Origin: Anthracocystis setariae
Lineage: Eukaryota; Basidiomycota; Ustilaginomycetes; Ustilaginales; Ustilaginaceae
Direction: 5' to 3'
Length of the DNA stretch: 64,000 nucleotides
Assembly (NCBI GenBank): GCA_928724745.1
Contig: CAKMXJ010000002.1
Location: forward strand, 1,426,001 to 1,490,000
Shown: piece by piece, positions 41,620-53,085 of the stretch
How the letters are laid out: each line of letters starts with the position of its first letter
Numbering within the stretch: position 1 is the stretch's first letter
Translations under genes and position numbers: made by a program
The notes under the pieces: generated by a model
Database searches by the model: none
What the model saw: only the letters and a program-made list of their open reading frames with translations
What the model was told of the DNA's origin: nothing

Positions 41620-44600
41620 TCACTTAGGATTGGGCATGCTCGCCTGGGGTTGCTGGTATCGCTTGGCCCAGTTCCATCGCTCTTGTCGATATCGCAACGT
41701 CGACTCTTCCACACCGCGTGCGTGTGTGCTGCCCATCTTAGACATGGCCTCTAGCAACTCCAAGAACGCGTCTCCCGTGTCCCACAGTCCCGTCTCAATG
41801 TGCTCATTGTCGAATTGCGGCAACAAATCGAACGCCGCTGGGTTCTTCCACCCGTGGTAGTCGTCCTCGTGCGTATGGAGCCACGACGAGCCCGCTACAT
41901 GCGCCTCAGCTGCCATGGCATACGCGTGCTGTGCGAAAAGACGCAAGTGTCGTGGCCATCGAACCGAGCGCAGTGACGCATCCATCGTCCTTCCCACCTC
42001 GTTACCCTTCTTCTCTCCCTCGCTGTCCTCCGCGCTCCACATCTCGCTCGCTTTGCCCTCCACCGGCTCCAAAGCAGCATCCCGGGCACGGTGCAGGCTA
42101 AGCAGCCTTTTCGCCAACGCGCCCACATCCAACAGCACTGCCATCGACGCTTTCATAGGATGACGCGAAAACTGCGGTCGTGGCAAAAGCTTGCGGCCCT
42201 GGAAGTCTCGACCAGCACCATCGTCCTCGCTCTCGGACTCAGGCGCCATGATGCCACCAGCGATCATCTCGAAGTTGGATCGTTGGTCGCCGTTTGGCAT
42301 CAGCGTCGATGCGATACGCAGCGATTTGTTCGTCTTGGCCGTCGTCCGCTCCGGGAACAGATAGAAGAATGCCTGGATCGAGGTGAACAGCCGGTACATG
42401 AGCAAGGCAACGATACGCGAGTGCACGAAAGCTGCCACACGCAACGGCATCTCAGGACCATTGTAGGTGACGGTGCCGATGCGGTCGACAAGCCAGTCAA
42501 GTGTAGTCTCCATCTCGGTGATGGCACGCTGCAGATCGGGCTCGGGCGAGTGTCCAGTGCAGATGTCGGCAAGCGGAATGTGCAGCAGCCGTGTAACCCG
42601 ACCGTAGGTCTTGAAGGTGAGATCACGCGTCTGCGCCAAGTAGCCGTTAGATGCCGGATGGATCTTGGGAGTCCAATTGGAGCCATGGTGGATGTAGTCG
42701 TCGGCGCTGGCCGGCTCGATCTCCATGGTATAGGCGTCGAATTTGGGCACTTGCATCTCGGCTGTCTGCACCCAGTAGGCGGCCGTGACGATCAGCGAGA
42801 CTTGTCGGCGAATGGCTTCTAGCTCGATAGGATCTTGGATCATTCGACGCGTATCGGCGGCACGTGGCAGTGGTGCTCGCGGGTCTTCGGCGTTAGCATT
42901 GCCAGAGATCTCGAGCGCCCTCTGAAGCACCTCTGGCCCATCCCATGGCGTGGACCAGCTCTCGGAATCGGGCTTGGCGTCAAGCTGATGAAGTCGCCAG
43001 CAGTAGGTGAGTTGCAAGAGCCACATCTGACGTTTCTGGAGACCCTTACTGCTGTGGCCATCCTCTCCAGCGCCCCTCTCGAGAAGCATGCCGGTCAAGA
43101 TCAGACGAGGGTCCACATCGCCACTGCGGATCTTTTGAAGCATCAGATCGTTGGCAAGCGACCAGCTGCGTCGAGCAAACGACAGCATCTGCTTGCGGTC
43201 CTCCCCCTTGAGTCTGCCGTAGTTGTTGGCGCACCGCAGTACGACGTCGCCTGCCTGAAGATCGAGATCCTCAATGTTCATACTATCTGGCAGAAGCAAG
43301 GCTCGATGCGCTAGGAAAGCGAGCAGGGCAAGCAGCACGTGCGCTGGCGGTTCGCGTGCACTAAAGCCTGAGGCAGAACCGAAAAGGTAGCGTGAAGGGA
43401 TCATCTTGTCAAACGAGTCGAACGCCTCGAATTGTGAGATGGCCAGCGCCACAAACGGCCTATCCTTTTCGGAATAGTACGGCTTGAGTCGATTGATGAG
43501 CATCGACTGATCGTGATAGCGCGTGTCGCCATTGTCGCCGCAGGGAGATAGCTTGGTAGCCAGGTTGAAGTAATTGTTGCTGCCGTCCGATTGGGGAGAA
43601 GCACCCGGAGGGAGACTGCCGGAGCCGTGGGATTGCGCAGGCGATGCGCCACTGCGGTGCACCTCTGCTGGCGATGTGACGGTCGAGTTTTGCGAGCGCA
43701 ACGCGCTCGATATACTGCCAGATCTGGGATGGCTTGCGCTGTCGGCTAGCGCATCCCAGGCGCTGAGAGAAGCCATACTTACTCGCTCATCCATGCTAAA
43801 GTACTCGTATGTACGCTTCAAAGGTCGTTCTTCGGAATCGATGGGTCTGGAGGAGGGCCCAGAGATGATGGGGGGCGACAAAGTTGACATGGACGTGTTG
43901 GACTCTGACCCGCGTCCTCCGTAGGCGTAGGCGCTGGATTCGGCAGACGAAAAGTTGCTGCTTCCATTGGAGCTGCGATGATAAAGGTCCGGACGCCCAT
44001 CGGAGATGACAGAAGGGTGCGGCATGCTCGGACCAATGGCAGATGGCATGGAAGGTCCAGACGAATGATGTTCGTTGTGCGGACCACCGTATTGAGGAGG
44101 GGCACCTGCTTGCCCGTCAGTCCACAAAGTCCCATTGGGCGAGGTGGTGCTGCTTGAAGGGGCAGTGGCATCGCTCGGTGACGTGAACGTGAATGCACCA
44201 TCGAATTTGCCAACATGTCTTGCTGCGTCGCCAGTGTGCGAATCGTCTATGACGCGCTTTTTCGCCTCGATATACGCAGCACCAGCGCTGGTGTGGCTTC
44301 GAGGCGCGCCCACGGTGCTTGTTGTCTCGACGCCGAATGCAGCTGCAAAAGCGGCTTTTTTGCCCTTAGGACCACGAGGTTTGCGGTTCCAGTCGAACAC
44401 ACAAAGTTCTTGCGCTTTTGCTTGTACGAGAGCTTCGTCAATCGTGCCATTCTGTAGACTAGTTGCGTTGATCGGCAACATGGCCGTCTTGATGGTGGAA
44501 ACGCATCCTGCGCAAGGATTTTGACCATCGCATTTGGACTTGCGCTTTCGGCAGGGTTCACAAGCAGCCCAGATCTGTGATGAAAAGAGGAGGAGAGGAA

Positions 44601-44742
44601 GGTGGTGAGTGAGAGGTTCTGCCTTCCACATACGTGCCAACTCGATGGAAGTCATGGTCCTTACCCTTTTGCGCTTGCTTGCCGCATCCATAGACGCGTC
44701 GCCAATGCCACCTTCTATTGTGCTGCTCATCACTTCTGGCAT
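41620..44742 (-). CDS. Zn2Cys6 fungal transcription factor, one intron
   Basis: Exon 1 is 44742-44665 (26 codons) and exon 2 is 44574-41620; together they encode about 1010 aa. The intron (44575-44664, 90 bases, donor GTAAGG, acceptor TCACAG) is a multiple of three with no in-frame stop, so the frame reads through it. After splicing, KRKR joins IWAACEPCRKRKSKCDGQNP, a C6 zinc cluster with C-x2-C-x6-C-x5-C-x2-C. The sixth Cys is probably that of ELCVFDWNRKPRGPKGKK, about 35 residues later, an unusually long last loop. A Ser-rich region (about 90-370) and a fungal-specific TF middle homology region (about 390-750, starting near LINRLKPYYSEKDRPFVALA) follow. Two ATGs, 44742 and 44730, are possible. 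Targets are unknown; no metabolic cluster lies beside it. The long upstream gene-poor stretch may be its regulatory region. Confidence 0.82.
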   Translation of the reverse strand: MPEVMSSTIEGGIGDASMDAASKRKRVRTMTSIELARMWKAEPLTHHLPLLLFSSQIWAACEPCRKRKSKCDGQNPCAGCVSTIKTAMLPINATSLQNGTIDEALVQAKAQELCVFDWNRKPRGPKGKKAAFAAAFGVETTSTVGAPRSHTSAGAAYIEAKKRVIDDSHTGDAARHVGKFDGAFTFTSPSDATAPSSSTTSPNGTLWTDGQAGAPPQYGGPHNEHHSSGPSMPSAIGPSMPHPSVISDGRPDLYHRSSNGSSNFSSAESSAYAYGGRGSESNTSMSTLSPPIISGPSSRPIDSEERPLKRTYEYFSMDERVSMASLSAWDALADSASHPRSGSISSALRSQNSTVTSPAEVHRSGASPAQSHGSGSLPPGASPQSDGSNNYFNLATKLSPCGDNGDTRYHDQSMLINRLKPYYSEKDRPFVALAISQFEAFDSFDKMIPSRYLFGSASGFSAREPPAHVLLALLAFLAHRALLLPDSMNIEDLDLQAGDVVLRCANNYGRLKGEDRKQMLSFARRSWSLANDLMLQKIRSGDVDPRLILTGMLLERGAGEDGHSSKGLQKRQMWLLQLTYCWRLHQLDAKPDSESWSTPWDGPEVLQRALEISGNANAEDPRAPLPRAADTRRMIQDPIELEAIRRQVSLIVTAAYWVQTAEMQVPKFDAYTMEIEPASADDYIHHGSNWTPKIHPASNGYLAQTRDLTFKTYGRVTRLLHIPLADICTGHSPEPDLQRAITEMETTLDWLVDRIGTVTYNGPEMPLRVAAFVHSRIVALLMYRLFTSIQAFFYLFPERTTAKTNKSLRIASTLMPNGDQRSNFEMIAGGIMAPESESEDDGAGRDFQGRKLLPRPQFSRHPMKASMAVLLDVGALAKRLLSLHRARDAALEPVEGKASEMWSAEDSEGEKKGNEVGRTMDASLRSVRWPRHLRLFAQHAYAMAAEAHVAGSSWLHTHEDDYHGWKNPAAFDLLPQFDNEHIETGLWDTGDAFLELLEAMSKMGSTHARGVEESTLRYRQERWNWAKRYQQPQASMPNPK

Positions 44743-47700
44743 GTCACGGCCTGTGAGATGATGTTTTCTGTCTTCGAGGTGTGTGCTCTGCAGCGTAGCG
44801 GCCGATTCCGATGACTCGCCCGCTTCGAGATGCGCTATCCGGCTCCAATCGAACTAGGCGTCCAAAAACAGCACCTTCGGAACGCTCTACTGCCAAAGTC
44901 ACTCTGAGTGCGTGTCCTTGTTCGCCGCTAGTTGTGGCTTCAAGGACCTGCTCGGACCCGTTCTGGGCAGGATTCCAGCTTGCGATGCTGGGACAACTAA
45001 GTCTGAGCCTGATTGATGGCTTGTTTTATACAGGGCGGACGAATGCTTTACAAACAGCGCGAGGCGCAGCTCCCCGAAATGATGTTTGTTGGCCTGTCTT
45101 TTGCTGCGTTCGGTGGCGTGTCTGGCTGCGGCCGCGGTGAGGATCAAACGGTTTGTTTTGGTGTGGGAATCGATCTGATCACGGTGTGTATATCGCTGCA
45201 GCAGGAAAGCAGGTCTTAGTGCTTTGCAGCGGTGAAAAAGTGGGATGATCGGACGGGCTCGTGGGATCGCTTAAAGAGCTGGAGGTTAGATGGATGCTGA
45301 TGTTGACCGCGCTGCGTGGCGAAAGGCGTTGAGGTATGGTGAAGATGCGAGCCACTGACAGATCTTGCTGAAGAGTGGGATGATGACGGGCAGCGAGAAG
45401 AGGATGAGGTGCTGATGGGAGGCAGGCGCGAACAGTCGATGGATATCGCGCTCAGCCTACTACTGTGTTCGCGACAATGCTGTTTTTCGGAAAGGAAGCG
45501 AACAGTGTCTGGGAGAGAAGGAGGGATGGAGCATTTGGTGGAAAAATTCCGACCGATGGCCATCCAGATGTCCTCGTACTGTACTGCACTGCACTGCACT
45601 GTACTGTACGGTATCTGATTCAAACGAGCAACTGGAGTCGGCAGGGCCGAAGTGAAATCGCAGCCGCTGCGCAGGCCCTGGGTGGGCTAAGAAGGCGTTA
45701 AAGTGGAGCAAGAACTGCAAAAGCAGAGTGGTAGCAAGTGGCAAGTGACAAACTGCGCCGACCGATAGCAGCGCACCGGAAGCAGCCGCAGACGGACAGT
45801 AGCGCGGGCTTTTTCAGGCGAGGAAGGCGATTTCAACAAATAATAATTTTGATAATGACTGGACTAGGGCAAGAACTGTACCCTGACTGTATTATACGCA
45901 CACTGTACGCATACCCATCCAAGCAAAAAACATGGATAGGGAAAAAGAACCGCAAGACCCTACTTCGAGAAGCAAGACGGGCCAAGCCCACACAAAAAAG
46001 TGAAATTTGGAACCGCTTGTAGCAGCAGAACATCCCACGAAGTCGGAAGTAACCCACCCAACGACTTGCAAGAAAAAAGAAAAAAGAAAAAAAGGGAAAA
46101 ACAAGGGAAAAAAGATGGGATGGGGCAAAGAGAGTATATAATAATAATCTGATCTGAGTCGTTGTCTGCCACTTTGGACAAGGCAGAAAGGATTCCGGCT
46201 AGACCGAGACAAAGAGCCGAGCATGGAACGGCATCTGGAGACGAATCCACGCGGCTCGTGGTGAAACATGAGAAAGGGGCCAAGCCGAAAAAAGAGCAAG
46301 ACAGCCGGGTCGGCGACACACCTGGATTGCTCACATTGCGTGTGGCCAGCCAAGCGGTAATTGCCTACAGATAGAGTTTTCTGACGCGGGCGTGCGTTTG
46401 GTGTCTGGCACTTTACGCAAGTCTCACACTGTCAGTACAGGCCGATTCAAAGCACATGCAAAAATGCCAAAAAAAAGGAAAAAGGAAGAACAAAAAAAAG
46501 GCAAGCAAGCGAGACATTTCCCCAGGGTCGCGATGAGTGTGTTCTACAATAGGGTCCTTGATTTTTTTATATTTTGTTTTTTTTTCTTCCTCGCCATTGT
46601 TCGAAAAACAATGAGACCCTGCCTCTGTGATTTTACAACGAAGACCGGCGCCAGCGAATGAAAGGAATGCAGACGCTTCCCAAGCTTGCAGTTGAAAAAA
46701 AAGAAAAGGAAAAAAAAAAGACTCTGGCATGTCACCACTTCGGGCGCGAAACCGCAAGCTGATTTTCGATTTCGAGTCTCGACAAAATGAAGTCCGACTG
46801 CAAGCTTTTGTGGAAGTCGGTGCCTAGCGCAGTGACAGTCTAGCGGCGCCAAGCGGAATTGGCTGAGTTCCTTGGAGAGGTGCCATCTATACAGCATACA
46901 GGCATTCGAGCACAGAGAACATAGAAACGACCGAGCTGCAAGCGCTGTTGGAAGTAGTCGTCCTCAAAACACATACACTGTACTGGACAGAACAGAACAG
47001 TAGTAGGCAGAAATGCATGCGAACTCACACATGTCGAACTAAAGCTGAGCTTGCTTTGTGGCTTGAATGGTTTGGATTTAGCGCGATGCACCCGACGGAG
47101 TCTGAACTGATCATTGAAAACAAGTGACCGTAAGTCAGATTCCATGGACGCCAGGCAGCATCGCTGTTAGCAAAAGGCTTGCTCTAGGGAAAGGAGCAAT
47201 CCGATCTCGAACTAGTTCTGAACTGCTTTTTCTGAGGTGGAAACGGCAATAATGCGTGAGCGTGCCGTTTCCCTATCGAAGCAAACAGAGAACAGCGAGG
47301 CCCGGAGGCTGAAAGTCAGAAACCCTTTCCGATGCGGAGAGGACATGGCCTTGATTGCCTGGCGAAGGCTTCTAGTGTATAGTACAGCTCCGCAGACCCA
47401 AAGTTCCCAAGGTTCAAACGTTGCCGAATGGATCATTGCCTTTACCTTGTCTAGTTCCGCACTTCACTTTGCTTTGGATATCAAGGATCTTGAACTATTT
47501 CCACCTGAAGCCGAAGAGCACATAGTCTAATCCAAAGATCGTAAGCTTGTCGATGGAGAGGGAAGTGGTGGAAAGGTTCGAAGTTTGACCACGGCAACTA
47601 AAGCGTAACGTTCTGCTTTCCGTCGGGCGAGGACTGCTAACGTGACAACTGCCTTTGAGCTGCATGCTGACACTTGCCTGTCTGTTGGTCGCTTCGCCTC

Positions 47701-50404
47701 TGTCCGCCGATCAAAACATGCCTGTGCTTTCGGCAATGCACACGCCGTAATCTACTGGCCCTCGGATGGTTCGTGTTCGCTTTTCGGATTGGATTGCTTG
47801 ACACTTGATGGATTTCTTTTGGTAACCTTGCTCTGATGTTTGCCAGCGGCTGAACAAGTAGATTGCGGAAACTTGTACGTCGAGTTCAGACACGGCGACA
47901 CCATGTTTGTCGGCTGCTGCCCGGTTGAGATCCATGCTTGACCTGCACAGAAAATGGATCCGCGGCAAGGTTATACAGTCTGTACATTCCCATACAGGAC
48001 TGGAACTGCAGCAACTTGACCAAAGGTTACATCTTGATTTTTTTCGAGGCGTCAAAGGAAGAGATGACACGCGACAAGCCTAGTGTAGCGGAGATGGAAA
48101 AGCGTGTCCTTTACATACAATACCGCAGTATGTTCTTAAAAGAATTAATTATCCTTTTTGTTCGGTGCAGTAGTCGAGTCGAAGTACTCGCACAATTGTC
48201 AAAAGGATGTGGCAACCTCGACGCAGTCTTGAGTATATTCGTGGATGAGGAGACTATTCTACAAGACATGAAGACCTGGGTGGTCATTTATACTGTCGAG
48301 GCTACGCTATAGGGATACTTTTGGGAGTGAAAAACTAGAATGAAAAACTTTCTCATGTGACGCAACCCAGAAACTGGAATTGCTTCACATGACGCGATTG
48401 AAAGTCCGGCCAACGCTATTGTCGACCGAGAAAGAAAAGTCGGCGTATTGATATTTCTAACAGTTCTCCCCCAGTGCACGGCATTTCGAGGACCGCTCTA
48501 ATGCCCCGGGCTATCCAATCTGCCGCATCACCTTTCCATATAGATCACATGCTGAGCAGCTGCGAAGTCGGACCGTCACGACGGCGCTTTTTTTTTGCTG
48601 AGCTCGAGCATCTGTTGAAGCTAGCATCAAAAGTATCGAAAGACATTTTCTTCATAGAGGCTTCGAAGGAGTGTTGGTCGCTCTTCGCAGCATTTTGCCA
48701 AGATGCGAGAGCCCGGTTTTCTAGGCAGTCTGAGTTGCAAGAAATTCGCCTACAGCGAGCCTCTTTTTTTCTTTTTTTCTTTTTTTTTTTTTCTTCTTTT
48801 TAGGCAATTGCGCAGCACCCTTCAGCTGGGGCTCCATCACAGTGATGCAGTAGCAGCAATTAGTCACTGCACTGTACCTTCTCCTCATGATGGTGCTTAC
48901 GTTGGCGCAGGGACGGTTGGTTCATTTTGGATGCCTCGTCGCAATCCGTTTCACTCACACCACACTGGTGTACTTGCAGACCGCGAGTCTCGGCGCAGAT
49001 CATGCTCATGCAACTGGGTATTGGACGCAGATGCACTGCTGCGCGCGCGATGCGCTCGTCCGCATGCCCTTTTTCTTCAGTACAGTACAAATCTGGTCGT
49101 ACTGAAGCTGCCTGTTGGTGGCTGCAGATCTCAGCACCGACCGGTTCACGAACCGCACCGAGATAGTACTGCACTCCCCGGAATGGTCCAACATTAGGTT
49201 TCTTTTTCTTCTTGGCAAGCATGCATGCCTCTTTCCTTCGATGGCCCTCTCCGTCCTTTTGCACGGTAGCATGGTTTGCGCCGTGGGCTTGATCGCGATC
49301 AAAAGGCAGTGTTTTACAGCTTGACTGTACCGCTTTCATACTGTAGCCTTCAATTTTTTCGGAACGTTCGACAATCACTTCGCGTGGCACGCTAGCCGAG
49401 CTTTTCGCTTAGCCAAAAGGCCTTGGTTCCATCGGCACTCTGATGCAGCACCTCGATCCGCAGAGGGTTCATGCTCGACCATCTCGACTCGACCAGCTGG
49501 TGCGTCTGATCGGCTGAAAAGCGAACAGCAAGGATCAGCAAAGGCATGCGGCTGGACAACTTGTGATCCGTTGCTCTGAACTGGATCCGTTTCTTCATTT
49601 GTGCGACGAAGAAGTTCGAGACACCGGCGGATGGAAGCCCAAAAGTTTGCGGAATCACCAACTCCGCCGCTCCTGCTTTCAACGCGCACAGCATCACAAG
49701 GTCTGCAGTATCTACTGTATGCAGGTACTTTTATGAGGACCCTCATGCTTTGCTATCACCGCGTCTTCTTCCAGAAAATCGGTGCAAGGCTGGAAAGCAA
49801 GAGCAAAAGCCAAGTTGCAGCATGCTTTCTCCTGCAAGGTCATCACGCTTTCGTCAGAGTGGGTTCGCATCGCTCATGATGACACCAGAATTCTTGTCGG
49901 TGAGCTCAATCGGGACGCTCTAGACAGCCGACAGTGAATCCGAGCACGTGTCAACGAGTTACATTCTCCCTTTGTCTTGACCTGCTACGTTGCCCGATGG
50001 GTCGGTCACCTCAATAGTCCAACCTTAGCAGGGAAGCATTCTTGGTGCTTCTTCTGTGGATCGCAAGAGCAACGGCGTTCAAGTGACCGAGGTCGGAGAT
50101 ACTTTGCCATGCGGATGACCACTGTCCAGAGTTGGGCGATTCAACATGTTAGGCCGCAGCAAGGCGGTGACACACAGAAGCCTGATCGGCAATGGCGTTT
50201 CACTTTATGCAGCTGCGGTTCGCGCTTTGGTGACAGAAAGCTCTGGTTTCCTGCGATCTCGAGATTGTGCCCATCTTGAGTTAGCATGAATTCTTATTTG
50301 ATTTCAACCAACGCTTCGAATCAACGCACCACTTTGATTGCGCTTGTGAGCGGACCTCGAAAACAAAGCAGCAACGCAAACAGCACAAGCCAGGGCCACC
50401 TGAT
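44743..50404. other. Long gene-poor region upstream of the Zn2Cys6 factor
   Basis: About 5.7 kb with only short frames, many starting at non-ATG codons. The best are 47938-48312 (+, 124 aa) and 49392-49694 (-, about 100 aa); neither has a recognisable domain or convincing splice partners. A CTGCA/TACTGTAC cluster lies at 45577-45612, with T- and A-rich runs near 46080, 46450, 46560 and 48780. It may be an extended promoter, decayed transposon sequence or a home of unrecognised RNA genes; no tRNA or transposase signature was found. Confidence 0.45.
45577..45612 (+). repeat. TACTG/GCACT short tandem cluster
   Basis: A run of overlapping TACTGTAC and CTGCACTGCA units. The two halves are near-palindromic around the GCACTGCACT core. 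Function unknown. Confidence 0.7.
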
Positions 50405-52262
50405 CTAGCCAGGACGAGGCCAAACCGTTCCATCGCCTCGGTCGTATTCAGGCCCAGGGTATTCGTAGTGCGGCTTTTCCTCGTCTGAGTCCTGAACATT
50501 CGGAGTTTACAAGACAAGCAAAGCAAAAACGGAGAAGCGTCAGCGAGGGCCCATTGTCTAACAAGGAGCATCGACGGGGCGATGCGGGGGTCTTGATTGG
50601 GCCACCTCGACTGCCCAGTTGAACTGAGCTCAGATTGGCATAAAACCAATTTCGGAAGGTACAAGGTGGAAACGAGAATGCTGGCGTACAGGACTGCGCT
50701 GTACGGCACACAAGGCGATGCCTCCAGCCGCCAGAACCAACTCGGAGATTCCTGTCACCATCCTCTTCTGCTACGGGACACCATTCTTGCGCTCTTTGTT
50801 TTGTTGCCAAGCAACATGAGCGTAAGCTGCGCACCGCCGGCAAGTCCAACCTTTTGCGATCCTTCGCACTATTGTCGCTCTCCCCTCGGTCAACTAAGCC
50901 GGGGCGAATTGTATCATTGCCAAAACTTACAGGTTCGATGATTTGGCCATCTCCGTCGTACTCTTCGTCGATTGGTCTTGACAAGTCCTCGGTGGACCTC
51001 GCAGCGGCAGCTTTCTTTGGCATCTTGTCGGCCGAGTGGGCTGCTTTGGATCCGACCTTCATGTCCTTCATGAGTCGCGCCAGCTGCTCTTTCTTGCTTG
51101 ATTCTCGCTTGGCGTCACGCTCCTTTGCAAGACGTTCCAGTTCGGGTCGGTAGTCATCGAGATACTCCTGTCGTGCTTCTTGTACAGCAGCAAGGAAGTC
51201 TTCCATCCCCTCGCCAGTAACCGACGATACACCGACAGCCTGCAAGAGCAAGACGTGGCACGGGAGTGAGTGGTAGGATGACATCAAATTGAGAAAAGGT
51301 GGTCAGTCGATGCGTTTGCAGTGCACACGCTGGTGCGGATGGGGGTGCATACTTACCCTCAGATTCTTGTAGAATTCGTCGAGAACCAGGCTCATACTGT
51401 TCATGAGACTGTTCATGTAGCCTTGACCTCCCTCGGCATCGTAGTTGCGCGTGCGCGAACTGAGACCCTGCTGTGTGACCACTGCGGAGGGATCGGTGGC
51501 ATTTCCTGCGGCCAGCGCTTCTTGGAACTTTTCAAAGTCTTGCATCCATTCCAAAGCAAACTGGTGGGATTGTGCATCGGTCTTGTTGAAGACGAGAATG
51601 AATGGCAACTTGGTCTTGTAGAGGATACTGCAGGCATACAGCATATTGCTCATGAACGTTGCTGGTGCAGTCGTCCTGGGAGTATCGATGATGTACGCTA
51701 CGACGGTGGGCATGGAACTGGCGAGCGCATCGGTGACGATGGAGCCAGATGCAGACCAGGTGAAGATCTCGATCTGACCGGGGGTGTCCAAGACGATGTG
51801 ATCCACCTCGTTGGCACGCTTTTCGAGAATGTTGAGGACCTGGTCAAATTTGGTGGTGAAAAGGTTGAGTGCGGTCAAGATGCCTCCATTTGGTCCGAGG
51901 TTGTACTGTTCCATGACACGGGCATAGTCGACGGTATCTCGAATGTCAACGTTGGGTTCGTAGCCGAGTGTTCCTACGGCGGGATCGAGGTTAACCATGT
52001 AAGGTGCGGTGGTCTGTGGATCCAGATGTGCAGATCCGGAGTCTTGATTCTGTTCCCGGAGATCCTGCTGCTCCTTTGATTTCTCATGCAGGTGATCATG
52101 AAGGCTGGTCGTGAATGTAGATTTGCCCGAACCTGCCATGCCAATGACGATGATGGAGCTAGCTCTTGGAATGTCTGGCAGAAGACCGAGATGCGTAGAT
52201 GCGCTTGTGGGTGCGGCAGGTGCCGACGTCGATGTCGACGCTGATGGGATGGAAGAAGCCAT
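50405..52262 (-). CDS. NPA3: GPN-loop GTPase 1 (Npa3/XAB1), three exons
   Basis: Exons (minus strand) 52262-51357, 51239-50931 and 50491-50405 join in phase 0 to 433 aa. The protein is the GPN-loop GTPase needed for RNA polymerase II assembly and nuclear import. The P-loop is [19 protein letters not shown] (near 36-54); the switch region [20 protein letters not shown], the GPN loop [16 protein letters not shown], the G3-like DTPGQIEIF and the G4 FNKTDAQ are all present. Exon 2 supplies the end of the GTPase fold ([19 protein letters not shown]) and a charged helix. Exon 3 adds an acidic tail, [20 protein letters not shown], ending VWPRPG. The ATG at 52262 is chosen; the longer frame to 52334 starts at a non-ATG codon. 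Intron 2 is long (439 bases) for this genome. Confidence 0.9.
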
Positions 52263-53085
52263 CTTCTCCTTTCGAGCCCGTGGAAAGATCGTCAGTTGGA
52301 GGCGTACGTACAAGATCGAAGCAACGTTCTCCACAAAGTGTTCATGAAGTGATGGTAGCTGATTGCAGATTCATAGCTTCTCGACTGCGCAAAAATTAGG
52401 CCCGGAACACGGAAGTGAACAAAGTTGTCTCAAAGCAAAGGAAAAAATTCCATCACACACAAGTGGAGCAATTTTCACTTTGGCAAGCAATGTTAGAACG
52501 TGTAAGGATTGACAACGCTAAATTCGAAGATCTGCAATGTGCGGATCCTTTGTGAAGAGAAGCGAGAGAAAGGGGATGGTGGCTGAGCCCAAATTTGACA
52601 GCATTGCCGTTGCGTGCATGCAAAGCAAAAGCAAAATGTCTCAGAAGCTTCGCATCGTCCATGCGATCTCATCTTCATCACCACACCTCGACTCATTCTG
52701 TCGTCTCTTGACTTTAACCCACCCTTTCAATCTTCTGCTTCCGCACAACAGTAGAAGCCACGCTTTCTTGCCTTCCACCATCAGGCTTGCTCAGCATACC
52801 GTCTTACGAACAACTCTCACGTCGCGCAACGCATCAACCCTCCCGTACCCAATACCACCAATCAACCGCGCCTCCCCGTCATCATTCACGTCTTCGCCAG
52901 CATTGATACGCTCGTCCGGCTTCGTGTATCTGGAAATTACCGCTACTTGGATGCTTGGTGGTGAAGCTTCTGTGGGTTCCACGGTTCGGTACAAATAGGT
53001 AACGCATTGGCCTACGCGGTGAGGCAGAAGATCAGAAGCGACAGAAGCCATACACCTTCATCGGACCCATCCCGTTCGCCCAACT
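52263..53085. promoter_or_regulatory. Divergent region between NPA3 and the SUN-domain gene
   Basis: About 820 bases between divergent ATGs. A + frame at 52537-52998 has no family features and is regarded as chance. Promoters presumed by position. Confidence 0.4.

Noticed and set aside
51321..52079. 252-codon + strand open frame
   Set aside because: Antisense to the first exon of the GPN1 GTPase, no domain of its own.
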